NCBI GenBank assembly: GCA_035560235.1
Contig: DATMAG010000051.1
Span: forward strand, 1 to 63,440
Reading direction: 5' to 3'
DNA: 63,440 nucleotides
From: DASRDU01 sp035560235
GTDB taxonomy: Bacteria > Acidobacteriota > Blastocatellia > RBC074
The notes beneath the pieces are model-generated. The model saw only the letters and a program-made list of their open reading frames with translations, had not been told where the DNA came from and did not search any database. This document shows positions 44,503-55,466 of the stretch, one piece after another; the first letter of the stretch is position 1, and each line of letters opens with the position of its first letter. A program made the position numbers and the translations under genes.

Positions 44503-47500
44503 CGCTCAAGATTCGTCCGATCAAACTCCAGTCAGCCTGGTTTCAATTCCACACTGGTTCGATCAAGGCACAACATTGCCCTCGTGCGTACGGTGGCGGG
44601 CATTGGTTTCAATTCCACACTGGTTCGATCAAGGCTGAGATATGGGGGGATATGACGCCTGAGGAGCGAGAGAGTTTCAATTCCACACTGGTTCGATCAA
44701 GGCCACTGCCTTAAAAATAAACGTAACAGAAAGCTCAAGTTTCAATTCCACACTGGTTCGATCAAGGCCGGCACTGAACGCCGCGGCATACATATCGTAA
44801 ATCCGTTTCAATTCCACACTGGTTCGATCAAGGCACGGGGCTGGCGTGGAATGCGTCTGATCCGCTGACGTTTCAATTCCACACTGGTTCGATCAAGGCC
44901 TGCGCTGGCCAGGCGCGGTGCACACAGGGGCAGATGTTTCAATTCCACACTGGTTCGATCAAGGCATTATCCGGACTGGTGGCAGTGGCTGATGGGACAA
45001 ACGTTTCAATTCCACACTGGTTCGATCAAGGCAATCCTGTCCGCCGCAACCGCCAGCCCTGAGCTGGGTTTCAATTCCACACTGGTTCGATCAAGGCGCA
45101 TCAGCCCGTTCAGCCATGCCTCGCGCGCAACCGTTTCAATTCCACACTGGTTCGATCAAGGCTCAGCGCCAAAACAGTCCCGTGATGGCGTGAGAGGAGT
45201 TTCAATTCCACACTGGTTCGATCAAGGCTCAACAGCCTGCTGTACGTCGCCATCTGTCACTGTGGTTTCAATTCCACACTGGTTCGATCAAGGCCAGTCA
45301 GTCCCAGATCAATCAACCGCTGCGCTTTTTTGTTTCAATTCCACACTGGTTCGATCAAGGCCTGAACGTCACATTCACCAGCTCCTCACCGAAGATCCGT
45401 TTCAATTCCACACTGGTTCGATCAAGGCCTCGAATTCGTCAATGCGAGGCCATCCGCAACTGGAGTTTCAATTCCACACTGGTTCGATCAAGGCGAGGTC
45501 GCGCGGGAGACTGCTGCAATGGTGATGATGTTTCAATTCCACACTGGTTCGATCAAGGCATCAGCCGCCCCCGACATCATCAGGGCCGGATTATCGTTTC
45601 AATTCCACACTGGTTCGATCAAGGCCAGGTTCTGCGTTTCAGCATCGGCAGCGGTGAGCGAGTTTCAATTCCACACTGGTTCGATCAAGGCATCCGGCTA
45701 CAATGGGTTCGGAGACCTTCTCCCGTGTTTCAATTCCACACTGGTTCGATCAAGGCGGCGCGTCAAGATCTACCTCGCTCAACAGTACGGTGTTTCAATT
45801 CCACACTGGTTCGATCAAGGCTCGGGCATTGTTCGATTGCGCTGCGCAGGATGATGTTGTTTCAATTCCACACTGGTTCGATCAAGGCATCGGGCCGCAG
45901 CGGCGCATCAGTGCAGGCGCAATAGTTTCAATTCCACACTGGTTCGATCAAGGCCTGGAAAGACAATGTCGGATGCGTCAAAGATCACGGAGTTTCAATT
46001 CCACACTGGTTCGATCAAGGCCGCGCCCGGCCGGCCGGGCGCGCGAATTGAATCATCGTTTCAATTCCACACTGGTTCGATCAAGGCCAGCGCGGGCGTG
46101 GCGATAACCAGCCTCATCCTGATCGTTTCAATTCCACACTGGTTCGATCAAGGCTATAACTTTTCATCAGTCCTCCTGTATGCCTGCTGCCGTTTCAATT
46201 CCACACTGGTTCGATCAAGGCGCAGTCATTCCCGGAGCGCAGCCTGTCGCTGAAATTGGTTTCAATTCCACACTGGTTCGATCAAGGCCTTCGGGCTCCG
46301 AAGAGTCTTCCGCCTCATCATTTCGTTTCAATTCCACACTGGTTCGATCAAGGCTGTCAGGGCCGATGGCATTCATAACTGAACTGATTTGTTTCAATTC
46401 CACACTGGTTCGATCAAGGCCCGGCCCCCTTCGGCGTACCGCCGAATAAGCAGCCGCGTTTCAATTCCACACTGGTTCGATCAAGGCATCGGATGAAACA
46501 CGCCAGCCTTATCATAGAAACCGTTTCAATTCCACACTGGTTCGATCAAGGCACACACGCATCCTGTCATCCTGGACGACACGAACAACGTTTCAATTCC
46601 ACACTGGTTCGATCAAGGCCCGCTTATTCCGCAAAACTCCATCACGGCGCGATGTCGTTTCAATTCCACACTGGTTCGATCAAGGCGCCCTCATCAGGGC
46701 GCGATGGAGGATGTATGGACTTCGTTTCAATTCCACACTGGTTCGATCAAGGCTTGTCCAGATATGCGCCAGTCTGAGCGCTCCTGCCGTGTTTCAATTC
46801 CACACTGGTTCGATCAAGGCGCGAAGCGGGCGGCGGAGTGCACATTCGCCTGACTGGTTTCAATTCCACACTGGTTCGATCAAGGCGCGACCGGCACCGG
46901 GGTGGCGCGCAATATCAGATTCGTTTCAATTCCACACTGGTTCGATCAAGGCTCAGCGCCAAAACAGTCCCGTGATGGCGTGAGAGGAGTTTCAATTCCA
47001 CACTGGTTCGATCAAGGCCATCAAATACACGCGCCGTGTGCTCTACAATCTGCCGTTTCAATTCCACACTGGTTCGATCAAGGCGTGCGATGCACGCGCA
47101 TCCAGTTCGATTTCGCAATCGCGTTTCAATTCCACACTGGTTCGATCAAGGCCGCTGTACCTGCTGCCTTATCTGCGAAATATGATTGAGTTTCAATTCC
47201 ACACTGGTTCGATCAAGGCCCCGGTTTGCCAGTATGCGGTCTGAGATGAACTGCTGTTTCAATTCCACACTGGTTCGATCAAGGCCGGTCGCAACATCGT
47301 TTGTGAGCGGATTCATTCCGGGTTTCAATTCCACACTGGTTCGATCAAGGCTCCTGCCAGGGAAGTGGCCGAACCTGAAATCAGCCCTGTTTCAATTCCA
47401 CACTGGTTCGATCAAGGCCGTTGCAGTGAAACCGATTGAAAATCCGAATCTGACGTTTCAATTCCACACTGGTTCGATCAAGGCCTGGAGTTATGCCCGC

Positions 47501-50500
47501 ATGAGCCAGAGAATTGAAATTCGTTTCAATTCCACACTGGTTCGATCAAGGCGAGTCGTGTAAAGATTTCCCTGTACGCGCTCCAGCGGTTTCAATTCCA
47601 CACTGGTTCGATCAAGGCAACTCTGCCCTGATCGGGATGTGGCCCATCGCTGCCGTTTCAATTCCACACTGGTTCGATCAAGGCACTGACCGCTGCTGAT
47701 TGTTGACGTGGATGATGATGGTTTCAATTCCACACTGGTTCGATCAAGGCGATTACATCACGCAAAGCGGCAGAAGCAGTTGACATAGTTTCAATTCCAC
47801 ACTGGTTCGATCAAGGCTCAGCCAGGGCAATCAGCTTATCCCGATCATTTCCGTTTCAATTCCACACTGGTTCGATCAAGGCAATCAGAAACTCATCAAC
47901 ATCACAAACGATATGAGTGTTTCAATTCCACACTGGTTCGATCAAGGCCTTCGAGAATGCGGCCAAGCTTATAGGCCAGTTTCACGTTTCAATTCCACAC
48001 TGGTTCGATCAAGGCCCGGTTCAGGCGCGACCAGTCAAATCGGTTATTTCACGTTTCAATTCCACACTGGTTCGATCAAGGCGGCGCGCAGTGGCCTGTC
48101 AGGTGTTGCAACTCGTTAGTTTCAATTCCACACTGGTTCGATCAAGGCCCAAAACTGGACCCGGGATGCCTGTGCGAAGCCATCGTTTCAATTCCACACT
48201 GGTTCGATCAAGGCACAAATTGCAGCTCAGGATTCGCGAGTTCGAAACCGTTTCAATTCCACACTGGTTCGATCAAGGCTGCCAGTCAGGTTTTGCACAG
48301 CAATTTCAAGTTTAGTTTCAATTCCACACTGGTTCGATCAAGGCCCCGTAAACATCACGCTGCCCGGCATGACTGAATCAAGTTTCAATTCCACACTGGT
48401 TCGATCAAGGCAGGGCATCCATGCTGAATCCAGTTCTGGCAGATAACGGTTTCAATTCCACACTGGTTCGATCAAGGCCATTCGTCAATGCGCCGTCACC
48501 CGCGGGCGCAGCAAGTTTCAATTCCACACTGGTTCGATCAAGGCCAGACTGATCTTTCCCGGCGATTGCGAAATCGAACGTTTCAATTCCACACTGGTTC
48601 GATCAAGGCAATCATATCCGCTGCCAGTTCACGCGGCGGGTTCGAGTTTCAATTCCACACTGGTTCGATCAAGGCGGCGGCGGGGAGTCGAATATGAGCC
48701 TTGATAGCATGTTTCAATTCCACACTGGTTCGATCAAGGCAATATCAGCTCTGGCGCATCGGTTCCCGGTGGATTGCGTTTCAATTCCACACTGGTTCGA
48801 TCAAGGCCGGAAATGAAGCGGGTTCAGCAGGCAATCAGAAAACAGTTTCAATTCCACACTGGTTCGATCAAGGCCCGGCAGGCAGGCGGCGGGGCCGGCC
48901 TCGAACTGTGTTTCAATTCCACACTGGTTCGATCAAGGCCCAGGCGGCAGCAGCGGGGAGATTCAGTACAACAATGGTTTCAATTCCACACTGGTTCGAT
49001 CAAGGCAATCAGAAACTCATCGACATCACAAACGATATGAGCGTTTCAATTCCACACTGGTTCGATCAAGGCCATTTTCAGATTGACAGCATCCAGTATG
49101 TCAGTCATTGTTTCAATTCCACACTGGTTCGATCAAGGCTGTGGTCAGCGACAGGTTTGTTGTGTTCATGTTTCAGTTTCAATTCCACACTGGTTCGATC
49201 AAGGCACAGGTCAAATACCCGTTTCAGCGCGGGCACGGAAACGTTTCAATTCCACACTGGTTCGATCAAGGCGAGTTATCCTGGCGCAAATGGCTTTGGC
49301 TCTTATCCGTTTCAATTCCACACTGGTTCGATCAAGGCGTTTCTATGACGATGCTGGCGTGTTTCATCCGATTCGGTTTCAATTCCACACTGGTTCGATC
49401 AAGGCCTCATCACAAGCGAATCATCGCAATGTTTGAGGCACGTTTCAATTCCACACTGGTTCGATCAAGGCTTTGTGAAAGCCCGTGCGCTCCCATGGAT
49501 TTTCAACGTTTCAATTCCACACTGGTTCGATCAAGGCTGACATCAGCAGCAGCGCATCATTTCTTCTGACCAGGTTTCAATTCCACACTGGTTCGATCAA
49601 GGCGACGGTGTGGTGGGCGTGGTCGGTCGCATAACAATGGTTTCAATTCCACACTGGTTCGATCAAGGCGCGGGGATGCGAGCGGAAACCGTGTGACGCG
49701 CACTCGTTTCAATTCCACACTGGTTCGATCAAGGCACTCACCTTTAATTCCGGGCGCGAGCGTCTCAAAGGCGTTTCAATTCCACACTGGTTCGATCAAG
49801 GCGCCTCACCGAACTGGAACTGATGGGCCGCATTACACGTTTCAATTCCACACTGGTTCGATCAAGGCATCGTTGAAGGCGCGTTCACAAATGCGGCTGA
49901 CATCATTTCAATTCCACACTGGTTCGATCAAGGCTGATGTGCAGGGTTTCCTCTGGGATAAGCCCGGCCTATTTCAATTCCACACTGGTTCGATCAAGGC
50001 CCAGCCTCTGCATCGCTCTCTCCGAACCCCGATACACATTTCAATTCCACACTGGTTCGATCAAGGCAATCCCGATACAAAGGTCGAAGTGCCGCCCGCT
50101 TCACATTTCAATTCCACACTGGTTCGATCAAGGCCTGCATTGGTTTCAAAAGTTTCAGTTGCGCGAAGATATTTCAATTCCACACTGGTTCGATCAAGGC
50201 ATCACTTTTCCGTCCTGATTGATGATTCTGACTTTCATTTCAATTCCACACTGGTTCGATCAAGGCGTGACTTCAAGCTCCCCTACAGACTGAGGTAAAA
50301 AAATTTCAATTCCACACTGGTTCGATCAAGGCTGGTGAAATCATTGTCTTACCTTTCTGTTTGAGTATCATTTCAATTCCACACTGGTTCGATCAAGGCG
50401 CAGTCGCACCGGGATATATCATTCCCGACTCAGTCGCATTTCAATTCCACACTGGTTCGATCAAGGCCGTGAATGGGAACGACGCTTCGATAGTAAGTTC

Positions 50501-50864
50501 AACATTTCAATTCCACACTGGTTCGATCAAGGCATCTGGCGCTGGAGTATCTCAAGCGCAGCAACAAAATTTCAATTCCACACTGGTTCGATCAAGGCCA
50601 ATCGTCTGACGAACAACATACTATTCTGTGCGACATTTCAATTCCACACTGGTTCGATCAAGGCGCTGAAGCGGGGCTGCTTCAGTCGCGCCGGAGTTCC
50701 ATTTCAATTCCACACTGGTTCGATCAAGGCGCGGCAGCGCCCTGTAATTTAGCCTGAATCAGTTCACATTTCAATTCCACACTGGTTCGATCAAGGCACT
50801 ATCAATCGAAATTCACTCGAAAGGGAAAACACAAATTTCAATTCCACACTGGTTCGATCAAGGC
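44411..50864 (-). CRISPR. type I-B CRISPR array, 96 intact + 2 decayed repeats, 97 spacers
   Basis: Repeats are 30 bp. On the + strand they begin GTTTCAATTCC and end GATCAAGGC, spaced 65-68 bp (spacers 35-38 bp). Intact repeats start at 44540 and the last at 50835. Two decayed copies lie at 44411-44440 (9 mismatches) and 44473-44502 (5 mismatches). The reverse complement ends in ATTGAAAC, the usual 8-nt crRNA handle of I-A/I-B/III systems, so the array is read on the minus strand, from the leader at the right to the decayed trailer at the left. The 81 repeats up to 49839 begin with G; the 15 from 49905 on begin with A (handle ATTGAAAT). It is the same strand as the cas operon. Confidence 0.98.
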
Positions 50865-51115
50865 GCCCCAAAAATCGGGGCTGGCTGGTGCTGATTTTCA
50901 AAGAGATAGGATATGGCAAAGTGTCAAATTTCCAGGCCCGGAATCGTCGGGTGGCAATTGCGTCAGATTACCGGCAGGCTGACGACTCGGCGCAAACTGC
51001 GGTATTTGCCTGACGTAGCGGCGTTGGCCAGTCGGATTATCAATGATCCGGGGCGTCAGGCTGCGGTGCTTCCGGGCAGGGCGACGACCGGAATCCGGCT
51101 AATGATGGCGGTAGT
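50865..51115 (-). promoter_or_regulatory. CRISPR leader
   Basis: A 251-bp non-coding stretch between cas2 and the first repeat, on the same strand. Directly against the first repeat is a stem GCCCC-(ATTTTTG region)-GGGGC (50865-50881). Slightly upstream is an A+T-rich section (50897-50930) with a TTGACA box at about 50924 (minus strand), without a well-spaced -10. It should contain the array promoter and the Cas1-Cas2 docking site. Confidence 0.75.
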
Positions 51116-51379
51116 TCACAGCAGATTACTGGTTGCGCCGCGTTCGAGGCCGATCACTTCGCGGGCGAGCCAGCGGGCTTCGCGGGCGGTAAAGAGCAGG
51201 ACGGAATCGTAATCCTCGTCCACCAGGCGGCTCAGCCCGGCTTTGACTGTTTCAATCTGCGCCTCGGTCAGTTCGCCTTCAAAGACTGAATTCTGGACCC
51301 AGTGCAGATGGCGCTTCAGAAATTTATGCACCTTCGTCACCCGGTCAACTTCCACATCATACACGATCAGGACATACAT
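51116..51379 (-). CDS. cas2: CRISPR-associated endonuclease Cas2
   Basis: 87 residues from the ATG at 51379 (MYVLIVYDVEVDRVTKVHKFL). An in-frame extension to 51397 is unlikely because the Cas2 fold starts at that strand. The first strand with the conserved Asp (VYDV), then HLHWVQNSVFEGELTEAQ and the C-terminal strand SVLLFTAR are as in Cas2 of type I-B. It forms the spacer integrase with Cas1. Last gene of the operon. Confidence 0.95.
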   Translation of the reverse strand: MYVLIVYDVEVDRVTKVHKFLKRHLHWVQNSVFEGELTEAQIETVKAGLSRLVDEDYDSVLLFTAREARWLAREVIGLERGATSNLL

Positions 51380-51406
51380 ACAGGCTGCTCCGCGCAATCA
51401 ATGTCA

Positions 51407-52609
51407 TTACCACCACGCTCTGAATCCGACGTATGACTCGTCATTCATCAGGTACTTCACCAGTTTGTAACACTCCAGCCGGATCAGGCGTTCGTAACTG
51501 ACTTTACGTTTCAACCGCCGATGCTCAATTGTGGTCTGCAACCGCGCGTCCCATTCCTTCAGCACTATCTTGCGGCCTGCGTCCTTCAGGTAACAGCAGT
51601 TCAGATCCTGCGCGAAGTCGCGTTCACTGAGCATCCGGTTATTGAGCATCTTGAAAATCAGCCGGTCAGCGAGCAGCGGCTTGAAGACTTCGGCCAGATC
51701 GAGCGCGAGCGAAAAGCGCCGGACGCCGGGTTCGTGCAGAAAGCTGATCGTAGGATCAAGCTGCGACCGGTAAAGCTGCGTCAGACACGATGAATAGACC
51801 AGCCCGTTGGCGTATGAAATCATCGCGTTGACCAGGTTATCGGGCGGGCGTCGGGTGCGTTTCGTGAATTCGAAGCGCTCGCGCAGGATTTTATTGAAGC
51901 CCTGATAATAGGCTGCCCGCGCCCGACCTTCGCAGCCCATCAGTTCGGCCACATCCCTGACCGCTTCAAGCCGCAGCATCTCGGCCTGTACCGTTTCGGT
52001 TTCAGCCTGCAATTCAATGCCGCGCGTGCCGTAATAACGCAGGTTGCGCAGGATGTTGTGCATCGCCGCCGCAATAAATTCGCGCGCGATTTTCAATCGC
52101 AGCCGCCGGTTCGAGTAATGCCGCACCTGCCGCACCGTCAGATACCCGGCCTGCAGGTATTCGCGCGGATAGAACGATCCGGCATAGAATCCGTAGTAAT
52201 TGAAAAAATGTGCGGGAATTTTCTTCTGCCCCAGAAAAACCAGCACGCGCGCATTCAGGTCAAGTTCACGAAAGACCCAGAGCGCGTCAACATCTTCAAC
52301 CGGAATCACGCGCCGTTCGCTGACTCTGACCGGCTCTTCATTTTCCTCTGCCAGTTCCATAGTCATGGCCGCGTCAGCCTCAGCTTCGCCAGCCTCATCA
52401 CCTTCCGGGTCAAGCGCCAGATCACCCATTTCGTAATCAGCAACCTGAACCACAGGGCCGATCATCAGCGCCTCTGAAACCGCCGCCGCGCCGCCGTCAT
52501 CGCCTGCTCCATCATCCGGCTTTTCCTTTTCCGGCACCGGCTCAAAAGCCAGCGTATTGTCTTTGCGACGCAACCGCCCGGAGCGGGTCAGGTAGTAATG
52601 TCGAGCCAT
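51407..52609 (-). CDS. cas1: CRISPR integrase Cas1 with an acidic N-terminal insertion
   Basis: 400 residues from the ATG at 52609 (GGGGG upstream). The family usually has about 330. The start YYLTRSGRLRRKDNTLAFEP and continuation RRVIPVEDVDALWVFRELDLN are normal Cas1b beta-domain sequence. Between them lie about 70 extra residues (about 25-96), rich in E, D and A, which are predicted disordered. Catalytic metal ligands are present: E227 (ELMGCEGRAR), H292 (FLHEPG) and E307 (LDLAEVFKP). Conserved TKRTRRPPDNLVNA and LDPTISFLHEPGVRRFSL place it in type I-B. It integrates spacers next to the leader. Confidence 0.95.
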   Translation of the reverse strand: MARHYYLTRSGRLRRKDNTLAFEPVPEKEKPDDGAGDDGGAAAVSEALMIGPVVQVADYEMGDLALDPEGDEAGEAEADAAMTMELAEENEEPVRVSERRVIPVEDVDALWVFRELDLNARVLVFLGQKKIPAHFFNYYGFYAGSFYPREYLQAGYLTVRQVRHYSNRRLRLKIAREFIAAAMHNILRNLRYYGTRGIELQAETETVQAEMLRLEAVRDVAELMGCEGRARAAYYQGFNKILRERFEFTKRTRRPPDNLVNAMISYANGLVYSSCLTQLYRSQLDPTISFLHEPGVRRFSLALDLAEVFKPLLADRLIFKMLNNRMLSERDFAQDLNCCYLKDAGRKIVLKEWDARLQTTIEHRRLKRKVSYERLIRLECYKLVKYLMNDESYVGFRAWW

Positions 52610-52611
52610 AA

Positions 52612-53121
52612 TCACCCCCAGCAGAGTTCAGCGTAACTGCACGCCCGGCAGATTTTCATCCACTGAATTCCGGGCGGACGCCCGGCGCTGACAATGCGCC
52701 GCATTTCGCTGAGCGCAGCCGTCAGTTTCGCTTCCAGTTCCGGCGTCAGTTCGACATCCTTTGTCTCGCGCAGTTTCGGATAATCAATCTGCCCGCGCAG
52801 GTTTTCGACGCCCTTGAGTCTGAGGTAATAGAGGTAATAGGCCAGTTGCATCTCGTGCGCCTCTTCCATCGCCTCAGTCAGCTTGACCTCGTGAATGACG
52901 CCATCCTCGCGCCAGTCGAGCACGATTTTGTCGTCAATATTGAGTTCCCGCTTTTTGCGCGCGTAGCTCTCCTGATGCACGAGTTTGCCCATTTTGACGC
53001 GGTCGGACTCATGCTCCATCGTCACGCCGTGCGCAAACCACCAGAGCTTTTTCGGGCAGACGAAGTAATAGCCGACTTCAGTGCCGGTGAAGGTGGGAAG
53101 CAGTAAACTCGAATCGTCCAT
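52612..53121 (-). CDS. cas4: CRISPR-associated exonuclease Cas4
   Basis: 169 residues. Four cysteines for the Fe-S cluster are in place: C22 (YYFVCPKKLWWF) and C158, C161, C167 (ICRACSYAELCWG). The RecB-like nuclease core shows H49 (GKLVHQESY), the E-x-K in VIHEVKLTEAMEEAHEMQLAYYLYYL (about 76-101) and Gln of motif QxxxY. It trims prespacers so that PAM is respected during adaptation. It overlaps or abuts cas1 and cas3. Confidence 0.95.
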   Translation of the reverse strand: MDDSSLLLPTFTGTEVGYYFVCPKKLWWFAHGVTMEHESDRVKMGKLVHQESYARKKRELNIDDKIVLDWREDGVIHEVKLTEAMEEAHEMQLAYYLYYLRLKGVENLRGQIDYPKLRETKDVELTPELEAKLTAALSEMRRIVSAGRPPGIQWMKICRACSYAELCWG

Positions 53122-53123
53122 AC

Positions 53124-55448
53124 TTATAGAATGTTGTTTGACTGAGCTGACAGATCAAGCCCCGTCTCTGAAGAATAATTCAGCGAAGTAACCCATTCGC
53201 GCAGTGTTTCTTCGTAAAACAAAGTGCCTGCTTTGAGAGCCTTGAATTTCTGTCCCATGCGGATCGGAACCAGAAGCTGTTCGGCCTGGACATAGAGCTG
53301 CTGCCGACGTAATGCCGTAAATTCATCCAGCAGACTGTCAGGTAAAACCTCAACCTGACCATCTGTCTGATCGAAGAGGTCATCCGTCCAGGGCCGATAT
53401 GTTCCTGGGACAATCCTGGAGCGGAACTGGGTAATATCCTGATTACTGACGCCCCGATTGAATTCTTCCAGCGCTGTTCCGGTGTATCCATTGCGATAAA
53501 CCTCATCAACGATTCGTACCAGAGATGCCTCAGTTAATATATCTGCCACACGCATTAGTCTGACTGTTTCATCAGTCAGCGTCTGGTCATATAAGTGGCC
53601 ACCAGATGGCCGCTCAAAAACTACAACTGAGGCTGGCGGCCTTGCGCCTTTGCGATTGATACGTCCCAGCCGTTGCCCCAGCGCATCAGCCGGGGCCGGT
53701 TCTGTGTAACCCCGGTCATAATCAATATCAAGTGACACCTCTACAGCCTGTGTAGCAACAAGAACAGCGGGCTTATCTTTGCTGGTAATCTTTCTCTCGA
53801 TTTCATTTCGATCTCTGCCGTTGAATCGTGAATGCAACAGGCGAGGAGCCAGATCATAGTCATCGCGCAATTGCCGCCAGACTTCCTGACTGGTGGCAAC
53901 GTGATTACAAACGAGCAGGGCTGATTCGCCGCTCTCCCGAATCTCCTGCACAATTTGGGGCAGGTCATCAAGCAATGATCCGGCGCGCACTTCGATTCTG
54001 TGGCGAAGCTTGTCACAAACCAGACTATCAAGTTTATCTGCGGGGTCTGGCGAGACAATGTTTGCCGGATCGATGTTCAAACTGGTAACGATGATATCTT
54101 CAAGAAAGCTTGGAATTGTCGCAGATGTAAATAAAACACGCGATCCCATTTCGCGCAGCAGTTTTACCGTTGCAAGTGTCAGCCCGGTAATCAAAGGCTC
54201 AAAGGCGTGTACTTCATCAAATACGAAACAGGCATTCTGGAACTCTGCTAACCCAAATTCCCAGCCGCGACCGCGCAACGCAAAACGCAGAATCTGATGC
54301 GGCGTACAAACCCGAATCGGGTGATACATCTCCCTTGCCAGTCCCGCCAGCAAACGGGCAGTCTGGTTTCGTTCGCGTGCTGGTTCGTCTTCCATCTGGC
54401 GAAACAGATACGCGGCATTGCGATGATGCAGGACGCCAATGGAATCAGGGGGAAAGATTCGCTTGAACCGATCTGTCATCGCATTGATACTGGCAGTGTA
54501 GGGCAGCACATAAAAGAGGCGTCCGTTTTCAGACTGATTGCGCACGGCCCAGAGCATTGCTGCCAGCGTTTTGCCCGAACCCGTTGGAGCTTTGAGTACA
54601 GCATCTCCACTGATTTCTCCAGCGCGTTGCTGAAAAGGCAGCAGGGGTTTTCCAGCAGGTAATTCGGACTCCTGAATTTGTGACTTGTACTCTGAAAGGA
54701 CAGGCACCATTGGCGGTTTCAGCCGCTCCCCACGCGCCCCTCGCGCAGAAGCCATGTGGTCACTGGAAATGAGAAGCCCACGCAACAGACTCGCGCGCCA
54801 CTTCTGCTCTGTAGTAAGTCGTCGCTGATATTGCACTCCGCGTTGCAGCCACAGACCATTCAATCCAAGTTCCAGTAGTGAGGATTGCGCCGACAGCGGT
54901 TGCTGCGAAAACTTCAGTGTTCGCGCCAGTCGCTTGACCAGATCATCCAGGGCCGGAAGCGAAGCTCGCAACTCAGCTAACATCTGCTGCCAGACGCTGT
55001 CGCCATAACCGCCAAAATCCGGCGGTAATTCATCCCAGGGAAGACATTTTTCCCGTGTGCTTATGTCAGTCACAGGAATGCTGCGGTGATGCGTGAGTAT
55101 GGCAAACAGCGCACAGGGATCAAACTGCGGATTCAGATGAAAGGCAATCGCGGTCGAGAGCGTTTCGTGGCGATGTTTCCAGATCTGCCTCGGCGTTCGC
55201 ATCATCTGCTGAAACCCTGTAGCCGCCTTGCCAAGATCATGACAAGCACACGCTTCGATCAATACCGACTCAATGTCCTCACGCTGCGCTGAAGGCATTG
55301 GTAGCTGGCGGCAAAGTCGTTGTGCCATCGTTGCCGTCCGAATCGAATGCGTCAGCAACAATTCTCCTGCCTTGGGATTATGCGTATCACGACTCTTGGC
55401 CCACAATGCCGAATGCGGATGTTGACAGGCAGCTTTGGTCGTTGTCAT
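53124..55448 (-). CDS. cas3: CRISPR-associated helicase/nuclease Cas3 (HD + DExH)
   Basis: 774 residues with both halves. The N-terminal HD nuclease has H34 (LLTHSIRT), HD at 70-71 (CACHDLGKA), H92/H94 (KHRHETLS) and HH at 120-121 (LTHHRS). The SF2 helicase has Walker A APTGSGKT (287-294), DEVH (411-414), SAT (442-444) and motif VI QRLGRINR (592-599). After recruitment by Cascade, Cas3 unwinds and degrades target DNA. All key residues are intact, so interference should be possible. GGGAAAGAG precedes the ATG. Confidence 0.97.
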   Translation of the reverse strand: MTTTKAACQHPHSALWAKSRDTHNPKAGELLLTHSIRTATMAQRLCRQLPMPSAQREDIESVLIEACACHDLGKAATGFQQMMRTPRQIWKHRHETLSTAIAFHLNPQFDPCALFAILTHHRSIPVTDISTREKCLPWDELPPDFGGYGDSVWQQMLAELRASLPALDDLVKRLARTLKFSQQPLSAQSSLLELGLNGLWLQRGVQYQRRLTTEQKWRASLLRGLLISSDHMASARGARGERLKPPMVPVLSEYKSQIQESELPAGKPLLPFQQRAGEISGDAVLKAPTGSGKTLAAMLWAVRNQSENGRLFYVLPYTASINAMTDRFKRIFPPDSIGVLHHRNAAYLFRQMEDEPARERNQTARLLAGLAREMYHPIRVCTPHQILRFALRGRGWEFGLAEFQNACFVFDEVHAFEPLITGLTLATVKLLREMGSRVLFTSATIPSFLEDIIVTSLNIDPANIVSPDPADKLDSLVCDKLRHRIEVRAGSLLDDLPQIVQEIRESGESALLVCNHVATSQEVWRQLRDDYDLAPRLLHSRFNGRDRNEIERKITSKDKPAVLVATQAVEVSLDIDYDRGYTEPAPADALGQRLGRINRKGARPPASVVVFERPSGGHLYDQTLTDETVRLMRVADILTEASLVRIVDEVYRNGYTGTALEEFNRGVSNQDITQFRSRIVPGTYRPWTDDLFDQTDGQVEVLPDSLLDEFTALRRQQLYVQAEQLLVPIRMGQKFKALKAGTLFYEETLREWVTSLNYSSETGLDLSAQSNNIL

Positions 55449-55466
55449 TTTCTCTTTCCCGGCAAC

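Noticed and set aside
44540..44569. GGTTCGATC in the CRISPR repeat resembles a tRNA T-loop
   Set aside because: No other tRNA arm is present; the motif is simply part of the repeat.
44464..50609. Many + strand ORFs of 60-215 codons repeating words such as FQFHTGSIKA or SIPHWFDQG
   Set aside because: They are translations of the CRISPR repeats in three frames, not genes.
50913..51212. 99-codon + strand ORF beside cas2
   Set aside because: It covers the CRISPR leader and the antisense of cas2, with no ribosome site or recognisable sequence.
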